This document shows, piece by piece, positions 56,683 through 64,000 of a stretch of 64,000 nt of DNA. The translations under genes and the position numbers were made by a program. Source of the DNA: Cristatella mucedo (Eukaryota; Bryozoa; Phylactolaemata; Cristatellidae); NCBI GenBank assembly GCA_009760855.2, contig WPIO01000377.1:1-64000 (forward strand), given 5' to 3'. The first letter of the stretch is position 1, and every line of letters begins with the position of its first letter. The notes under the pieces were generated by a model, which saw only the letters and a list, made by a program, of their open reading frames with translations, ran no database searches and had not been told where the DNA came from.

Positions 56683-57764
56683 TGGATTTGCACAGCTGCA
56701 TGCCGCTAGCCATCTCAAGTAATAGTGACAACAGATCTGAACGGTTAGAATTAGTGTGTGGCTGGGAGTTTCACCCTGTCAGCCTTGGGAAATACACTCC
56801 ACGTTACATAAATGGAGTGCCACGACAGCTGGTCATGCACTTGTTAGAATCGTTTCACACTCATGCTGGAATAATGTGATTGCTCAAACAGTTGCCTATA
56901 AAGATCTGTAAGATGGAGGCACAGTGCAAACTCAGCCTAAACAAGTAGTAATGTAGCTGAAAGTCTATAAGCCAGTAGATATTTATGGGATCATAAAGAC
57001 ATCAAAGATAATGTCGGAGTTTGAGTTGTGAGTTGCTGCGAGCAGCTGTAGATCAAAGGACAGGTTCACAGGCACCAGCCAGTTTAAGAGGTGGGTGAGC
57101 CAAGACAGTGTGACGCACTGCAACATTGGCAGCCGATGAGCAAATAATTAATTAATTTAATTAATTGCCGTATGGACCAACTTGACATAGTTTCCTCTGG
57201 CAGTCACCAGCTGGCGGCCCACATATGGCCGATGGCGGCACTCTGACAGCGGAGCACATGATCGCTCGCGAGCAACAACAGGATCACTGAGGCAGCAGGC
57301 AGCCAGCCCAGGTCGCTGCTCTCACTAACTCAGTAAGTTGGTTTCATCGTTCACTGAGGCCAGTTTGGCCAGGAATGTCAGCACAGCAGTGACTTCCGGG
57401 AGACTGACTTACTGAAAAGGTACAGCTATCATCTGCATGAAAAGGCCTATTGTGCTGATCAGATCGTCAGTATCATAAACACATTGAAAAATCAAACGCA
57501 GAGCCTGCCATTCATTAACATTACTCTTTCTGATAATTGCTGCTGTTTGTTTAATGTCCAGCAGCCCCTGGAGATAAGAAACAGGTTGTGTCAGAGCAAG
57601 ATGCCGAATGACTCAGGGATCGTTAGGATCAGACGTTGGTCGATATAATGGTTACCCCAGGCTGTTTGCTGTTCTGGTCAGCGAAAGCACAGCACGCGCC
57701 GTAACATGTCGTGCTGACAGCCGCTCACTTCAAAGCCATTCAATTGCTGATTAAACAGCTCTTT
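56683..57764. other. Unassigned sequence
   Basis: No gene recognised. An AATTAATTAATTTAATTAATT palindromic A/T stretch, given here in part, is at 57146-57166. Confidence 0.4.
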
Positions 57765-57893
57765 TGTTTAGCAGAAGAGCCTTTACGGTTATCACCACCG
57801 TTGCAGCGGCGATAAACATTGCGAATCGAACCCGGACCGAGGTCAGCAATCGCCCACGCGCGTGCCATGGTTACCAAGACCGCCTTCAGCCAC
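57765..57893 (-). mobile_element. SINE-2 copy
   Basis: On the minus strand: GGCGGTCTTGGTAACCATGG, CGATTGCTGACCTCGGTCC, GGGTTCGATTCGCAATG (box B-like), TTTATCGCCGCTGCAACGG and TGGTGATAACCGTAAAGGC. Confidence 0.72.
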
Positions 57894-58234
57894 ACCCGAC
57901 TTCGTCCGCACAGTTGCCCACAGCGGCTTGCAGTTTAACTAGCTCTTTTGTTGCACCTGCTTGATTATTAGTAATTCTTTTGCCAGTGCTGCCAAAGATA
58001 TATACTGACAGCGACCATGGCGTTGCCGGCTCCTCAAGTCCCAGCACGTGCTGGCTGAAAGAGGCTTGCTTGAGTGAGGCAAAGCGCGAGGCCTGCCAGC
58101 TTGCTCGGTGCTCTCGAAGGTATCAGCTCAGCCTGGTTATGCCTCAGGTTCAGGTGACACTCCACTGACTCAACCCATGCTAGCTATGACAGAAGCTGGG
58201 CCTTGCAGTCTCAGATCGTGAGCTTACGCAACTG
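57894..58234. other. Unassigned sequence
   Basis: No gene recognised. Confidence 0.4.
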
Positions 58235-58455
58235 TTGGGTCTTGGCCTCCAACTGCCGACTCATGTGGTCATCTATCTGAATCAAGCACATTTCTCATGC
58301 CACTCACTACCAACTGCTCTCCTGACTGTTATGCCTCACTTTCTGTTCGTGAGACTGTCTGTATTGCACATCGTAGCTGAGCTGCTTTTGGTGAGTGCGC
58401 TATGCTTCTGCGTAACACTCAATACAGTCTTTATGATCTTGTGGAGTTACCGGAC
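58235..58455 (+). mobile_element. LINE-B 3' end fragment, diverged
   Basis: TCATGCCACTCACTACCAAC, TGCTCTCCTGACTGTTATGC, CTCACTTTCTGTTCGTGAGA, GAGTGCGCTATGC and CAGTCTTTATGATCTTGTGG run in the same order as in the 40960 copy. Confidence 0.72.
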
Positions 58456-61400
58456 GGAGATAGCGAGGCCACATTGCACATGGGCAAAGAGAAGAGCCAG
58501 CTTTGCTTCGCTTGGTCTGACGGCGATGAGACATTGACCAGTCCGGTTGCCTGCCTAAACCAGGCAGCCACGGTTTAGACCAATCAGCTAAGCATATTTC
58601 AGAGATGTCAACGGTGCCACCAGAAAGTAACCATGAAAGAACCTTAGACGATCCATTCTTTCAACGATTTATACTCTCTAGCTGATGCAATATCTAGTAC
58701 AGTTTACTATTTTACGCAGATCGCACACATTGCACGCTGCTACTCTCAACAGCACAGTGAATGTGAGCAGCCGACATTCGTGCTGATGATTAAACCACTT
58801 AATAATGTTTAAATGAGCTCAAGAATCGAAAGCTTAACCCTCCAAAGGGCCCTTTATGCTTTCTGTTTAAAATGAACATTTACTAGATGACCGTCACAAT
58901 CAATAATGGCATACTGGCTCGCATAGCATTTGGGAATAGTCAAAAGCCAGCGATGACAGCTGGTTGCGCACTTGGCACACATCTAGATCGTACCAGATTC
59001 ATCGGTCTTTTCGTTAAGCAACAGTCAATATATCTGTATAGCTGTTCCCAAGATAGAGCCACCAGCAGGCTGTTGAGCAGATCATGATCTGTCGCTCAGG
59101 TGAGCTGCCTTGACCTCGGCTGCGGCGAGCACTTTGTCACTGGCCAGCTCAGGCTGCCATCTGCATGTAAACGCTGCAGAAGCCACACTTATACGTCGTT
59201 CCTTTGACTACTCTGTTTCGAGGGCAACGATTTTGCTGCCCACATCATTGTTATTCTTCATTTGTTCATATCGTTACACGCCATGATCACTTAAGGAAAT
59301 GAACTTTCACGGTTGCAAGCTATGTTTCCAATGATCTAGGAATTGTCAAGTCGCCTGTCGACTGAGTAGTCAATTCGCGAGCATGCATCTTTCCTGAAGG
59401 ACAGTATTGCTGAACAGTCATCACTCAACGATGCTTTTGCTTACATGCCGAACTGAAAGGAGAATGAGACTAGTCTCCTGGGGTGTGTTTTCGATCTAAG
59501 CGATGCCAGGCGTGCCTGATCGCTAGTGTCGACAGCGCAGGCCTCATCGAGCTCGCCTGCTGCAAATCTGCAACTGCACTTATTTGTCAGTCTTACCATT
59601 GTCACGTGTCACAAGATAAGGAATTGTCGTTGCAGTTATTACTGGAGAGCCGTGGCAGGCTCGCTGTCGTTCAGCTGTATTACTGCTTTTCGTAGACCAG
59701 ACACAAGATTGCGAAAATCGTAATAGCTCAGCTCGCATTTTACATATCGGCTACCCTGAAGAAAGACATGTGCCACAGCAATTGATAAACGAGAAAGGGG
59801 GAACGTGACCGCAAGCTGAACGTTTTCGCATCGGCCATTCCACTCTCGCCTACACTTCCAGTTCGATAAGGTGTCTGGGTCACTCAGAATCGACGGCTTA
59901 TTTAGTGATCTGCTCGCCTGAGATCAAGATTGTAAAATCAAAGAGTTGACCTTAATTACCATTATTGGTATTCTTTTAACAAAGACGTACTGGGTAGCAG
60001 CTGCAACCCAGCCAGCCTAATGTAGTGCTCCTTGCGACTAACTTGGAAGGTGCTATGTAATAAGCATAGGATTGTTCATCGGGGATGTATTGCTTGGGGA
60101 TGGACTGCTTCTCGGGGGCTGAAACACTTGCTTGGGCCGACTGCCTGCCCAGGGGGATCCGGTGTACCAGCCGCTTTTCCGGTGTCGTACTGATTGCACA
60201 TGCGGCGGCGCCCGAGCTCGAGTTACCGGCGACATTGCAGCTGCAATTTAGCTACTTTGTTATGAGTACTATCCCAAATCGCTCACCCGGCGCGCTGAAG
60301 GAGACGTGGCTTGCTACTCGGTTTCACTCATCCTTCACAGAGCAGCGTAGCTTCAGACATGCAGGAAATGAAGAGTAGCCATCGACGCGCCGAATGAAAA
60401 ATGCTCGAGGAACGATGATCAGTGCATCGTACGCGACCTGAACGTCGATCGAGCCCTTCTGCAGCAGTACGCTACTGTCCGCGTACAGAATCTCGTAAAT
60501 ACAGCAGATAATACAGGTGGTGGTATGCAGCATAGTTGAATGCAATGAATGATAAATGCAGCCCAGAATCAACTATAAATGCATGCAGATATCAATATCA
60601 GATAAGATCAGGTTGAGAGCTGACACGATAATTTTGGTGCTTTACTGTCTTCGTACATTATTTCCTGAATAAGACATATAACATAGGGAAACAGCGGTGG
60701 CACTGCAAGAGCATGATGATAAGGATTTTTATGACAAAGAATACAGGCATGCACATACACTGCACATCACACATCAGTGGTGAGTAATGTAGCACGTTGA
60801 ATAATACTTGGACAAAAGAAGAAGGGATGTCCCTGCAAATGTCACCATTCCCAATGTACTCAGACACCAGATGCGCTAGTTGACCAGGATGGATATATGT
60901 TTCTGTGGTACCATCAGCGAGTCGATATCAGAAGCAGTGAGACATAGCAGTAGAAGTGATCTACGTGGATCTGTTGAACGTACAAGTGGAAGAAAGCCAC
61001 GCCCCGGCGAACAGAATGGCAGGGTACAGCTGATTGCCATTAGTAGCCAGTGCGGCAGGGAGCATTACGGTCGTACTCGTCAGATCTTCCGACCTCCGGT
61101 CACAGCCTGCTGGCGATTAGTACGGGGAGACGGAAACCGCGTCCACAACCTGCTGCCTGCATATGGCGCCTGCCGTCGACGTAAAGTCAATCTGTGGTGA
61201 TAAGCAGATTGATTCAGCGCAACGTAGTTAACGGAAGCACACAGTTAACGCAGCCAGTTTGCTGAATCATTGAGCTCATTGGCCCACACCAACCCTCCCC
61301 AGCTATGCAAGCCTGGGCTCCTTTTCCAGCCTGCTTTCACCCAACATCTCCAAGCAATGTGCCCACCACCTTCCTTCCTGTGCTGTCCTGCCTCGCCTCC

Positions 61401-62049
61401 TCAGCTAACTGGCTTACCGCTCAACGCTCTGCAGCTGCCCGGCCTGTCATTCCTGCAAGCTAATAGCAGACAAATGCTTTCTAGAGCGATCTGCAGTAAC
61501 AGTTGTTGTGTCTACTTCTTCTCTCAGCCAGTCATCACCACATCAGAGTCAAAGACATTTGTCTCAGCCGCATTGCTAATACTCACTGTCTCTGTTTGAT
61601 GACGCAACAAGCCGTCTGGGTCTCCGATGTTACCATTAAAGATGCAGTGGCCACAATGCTGGGACAGCCAGAGGCCTCTTGCCGAGATCTCAGAAAGAGA
61701 GAGATCATCTGAAAGCATGATTACGTGTAGTATCGGCATCCGCACCGAGTGTCTAATCGTACACGCAGCGTCGCGCAAGTTGACACGATAATAATAATAC
61801 ATATGCCGAGACCAATCTTCAGGGCACTTTCACTGAAGATATCATACTTCTCGGGCTACAGACGCCAGCAGGCGTTGCCCCTTTTATTTTCGCCGCTGAG
61901 ATGTGCCGATACACGGTTATCGGGCAGACAATATACTAATCAATTTATCCAGTTCGAACTACTTATTGGCGCCGGCCAGCTGACTAAAAGCCGCCGCTTA
62001 GGACGACGATTCACTGTACGCTTTCAGCCACCGATCATGGCGGCATGAC
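58456..62049. other. Unassigned sequence
   Basis: No gene or clear repeat recognised across this stretch. Open frames of up to about 110 codons occur on both strands (for example 60085-60378, 60880-61200, 61270-61599) without a known motif or splice support. Confidence 0.4.
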
Positions 62050-62100
62050 TTGGCGCGCAGAAAGAGATCGGGCCTCTGAGGGCGTTACAGAACATGCACA
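62050..62100 (+). mobile_element. LINE-A/SINE-1 hairpin scrap
   Basis: TTGGCGCGCAGAAAGAGATC and GGGCCTCTGAGGGCGTTACA match the tail hairpin. Nothing upstream is recognisable. Confidence 0.5.
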
Positions 62101-62643
62101 TTGCAATAATGTCGCTGTGCCCAGTAGCGGCTTGAGTCGCTTTTCCGTGCACCGCCTATCGCGAAGTCGAGCGGCATTGCCACTGCTTTGTTGCTCATTT
62201 ACGCATTCATTTGCTATAAATTAGTCACAGCCTATTGTTGTGAACTGAACAGACGGATATGCTAGCACCAGAACACCTGTACGATGGTTATTGTGGCATC
62301 AGCAGACTAACACACATGAGGACATAATGTGAGCCATGTCTCATTTTCTTCACCTGGTCAATGATCTTCCTGACGCACGTCACCTGCAGCTTCTCGAGCC
62401 TCTGACGTTCTTCAAAGCTTCAGTTTGCGTCTGAAACGCCGCAGTATGCCCGCAAGAGCTGAACCGAAGTCGCAGATCAGGATGCCTGAGCACGTTGTTC
62501 ACAACCATACCACAGCTAGCTCTTTATCTGGTGATCACGACAGCTCTACTCGAGGCCGAAATATGCAAACCATAGTACCGGTGCCCGAATGGCGATTGGC
62601 AGTGGCACAAGCGACAGCCCGAAAGGCCAGCATCGCTCCCACA

Positions 62644-62719
62644 ATGTTTCATGTTCATGTCTGTGCAAAAGTGACATGCTCGATAAATAAATGCAGTCGC
62701 ACGCACGAACATGAAACAT
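62644..62719. repeat. Perfect 13-bp inverted repeat
   Basis: ATGTTTCATGTTC (62644-62656) and GAACATGAAACAT (62707-62719) are separated by 50 bases. It may be a hairpin or a coincidence. No transposon ends were seen. Confidence 0.6.
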
Positions 62720-63070
62720 GGGGCACATAGCATTACCTATTAGGGCGATAAGGCGACCTTTCAGGTAATGTCAGCTTGTACCCTTTACTTAATCGCACCT
62801 TGTTATTACATATGGGTATACATATTATACATCAACTTACCTACACCAGTAATAGTATATGTATATACAGATATGCATTCAACCGGTACCTATAGTTTGG
62901 CATACTCGGCTACCTCGAGAGTAGGAGTGATCGCCGTCTTAGCATACGGAGCTAGCGCTGTGGGCATGGATGCATGGATAGCATCAATTGCCAGAGCATC
63001 CTGATCTCACGCCGACTTACTCGCGAGTTCTGGACGAGTTGATCGTCTGATGCGGCAGCGCCATCATTAA

Positions 63071-63280
63071 GCCCCGAATTCCAGTTCCTTCTTTGCGGAA
63101 CCTTCTGCGAACGTTTCGAGAAAACTGGAGCGCAGGCTGAAAACTTTGGAAAGAGCGTCAGCAAAATTAGAGGCTCGGAGGAGCTGCCAGGAGGCTCGGC
63201 GTCGCGTCAGGAGAGATCGTGAGCCAGAGATAGAGGCCGAGGAAAAAGAAAAATATGGGCGATTATGGGCGCCGCGTGCG
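63071..63280 (+). CDS. Possible charged coiled-coil frame
   Basis: An open frame of about 69 codons with no ATG at its start. It holds SRKLERRLKTLERASAKLEA, then RRRVRRDREPEIEAEEKEKY. Alternating Leu and charged residues suggest a helix or coiled coil. Such Arg/Glu-rich frames are also common in decayed transposon proteins. Family unknown. Confidence 0.22.
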
Positions 63281-63732
63281 TGATGGTCCGTTCCAGAATC
63301 ACTGGCCGGTGCCCGAGTCTTCTCCCAGAGATCAACACTTTTCTTTTACCTTTAACTGGGCATCTTGCATTAATTTTTCGAATTACACAGTCAGGTCTGC
63401 CATGCTGCTTGCACGCTCTATATAATCCTCATATTATGTATTACATTAGCTTCTCATTTAGTGCAATAGCTAGGGGATGCCTTTTTATTAGCCATCGTAC
63501 AGGTGTTCTGAATGCTAAGCATATCCGTCTGGTCAGTTCACAACAATGGGCTGGCTGTTAAATTTACGCTAGTTTTACATAGCAGGCACAGTGTATATAA
63601 AGTGTATAAAAAATAGTATATACAAAGCAGGCAGCAGTATACGCTTCGGCTTGCGATCACTTAGGCAGTTGTACAATACCTGCACGGAAGAAGCGACTTC
63701 CAGAAATGCACTATGGACAGTGACGTGATATA

Positions 63733-63845
63733 ATAATAATTATTACTAATAATACATGTTCTATAGCACCCTCAGAGAGCCCAATCTCTTTCTAGGCACT
63801 TAAATTAGCTGCAAAGGAAACATGATCCGGTTAACTGAAAGCGTA
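63733..63845 (-). mobile_element. LINE-A 3' tail fragment
   Basis: ATAATAATTATTACTAATAA tail, TATAGCACCCTCAGAGAGCC, CTCTTTCTAGGCACTTAAAT and GCTGCAAAGGAAACATGAT: hairpin and start of the 3' UTR in reverse. Confidence 0.82.
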
Positions 63846-64000
63846 CGAATAGTCGGTCATTATTTCGCAGCAGCTTTGGGTCAACAATGGCCAGCCGGTT
63901 AGAATTAGTTCAGGCTAAGGTTAGAATTAGTTAAGGCATAATCAATCTGCCTGCGTGCCCGTGAGTGTATCGGCCATGCGAAGGAGCTGAAGAGGAATAA

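Noticed and set aside
57146-57166. A/T palindrome as a replication origin
   Set aside because: Short A/T palindromes are common in A/T-rich DNA. Nothing else supports an origin.

Overview
This window looks like repeat-rich nuclear DNA from an animal, most likely an invertebrate. The supporting signs are long non-coding stretches, many 5'-truncated non-LTR retrotransposons, tRNA-derived SINEs, a hAT-type MITE, AT/GT/TC/CAG microsatellites and GT..AG exon-like segments. No bacterial-style gene layout, rRNA, functional tRNA or CRISPR array was seen. The phylum cannot be fixed from the sequence. A mollusc or other lophotrochozoan is only a guess, partly because the hAT MITE resembles the SPIN family, reported from a pond snail among other hosts. 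No intact protein-coding gene is visible, and almost every open frame is a shadow or a decayed transposon.

The dominant component is one CR1/L2-like LINE family (called LINE-A here). At least two dozen 3' fragments lie on both strands. The best copy (28562-30102, minus) keeps reverse-transcriptase motifs including YADD. Its 3' end carries a hairpin (AGCGCC..GGCGCT outer stem, AGAGA..TCTCT inner stem) followed by an ATT-rich tail. A tRNA-headed SINE (SINE-1) ends in the same hairpin, so it is probably mobilised by the LINE. A second LINE (LINE-B) is recognised by a different conserved C-terminal protein end. A second tRNA-headed SINE (SINE-2) has several copies.

Layout: 0-12 kb holds LINE-A fragments, SINE-1, an AT-rich block and a segment with two TATA boxes (4.9-5.3 kb). 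From 12 to 16.5 kb and again at 32.7-33.6 kb there are GC-rich, exon-like plus-strand segments. Several look like fibronectin type III (FN3) domain pieces and may belong to one multi-exon cell-surface gene, but they contain frameshifts. At 18-24.6 kb there are microsatellites, SINEs, the SPIN-like MITE (21748-21934, perfect 8-bp target duplication) and LINE-A. At 28.5-32.7 kb there is the best LINE copy, a 63-bp palindrome and a five-unit CCAAT-palindrome array next to a GC-rich, promoter-like stretch. At 39.1-39.9 kb a decayed tyrosine-recombinase-like frame suggests a DIRS/Ngaro/Crypton-type element. From 45 to 64 kb there are scattered LINE scraps, a long GT/poly-A tract, a short CAG tract and unassigned sequence.

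Frameshifts are common even where the protein pattern is good. Some may be pseudogene decay and some may be sequencing indels; the window alone cannot separate these.
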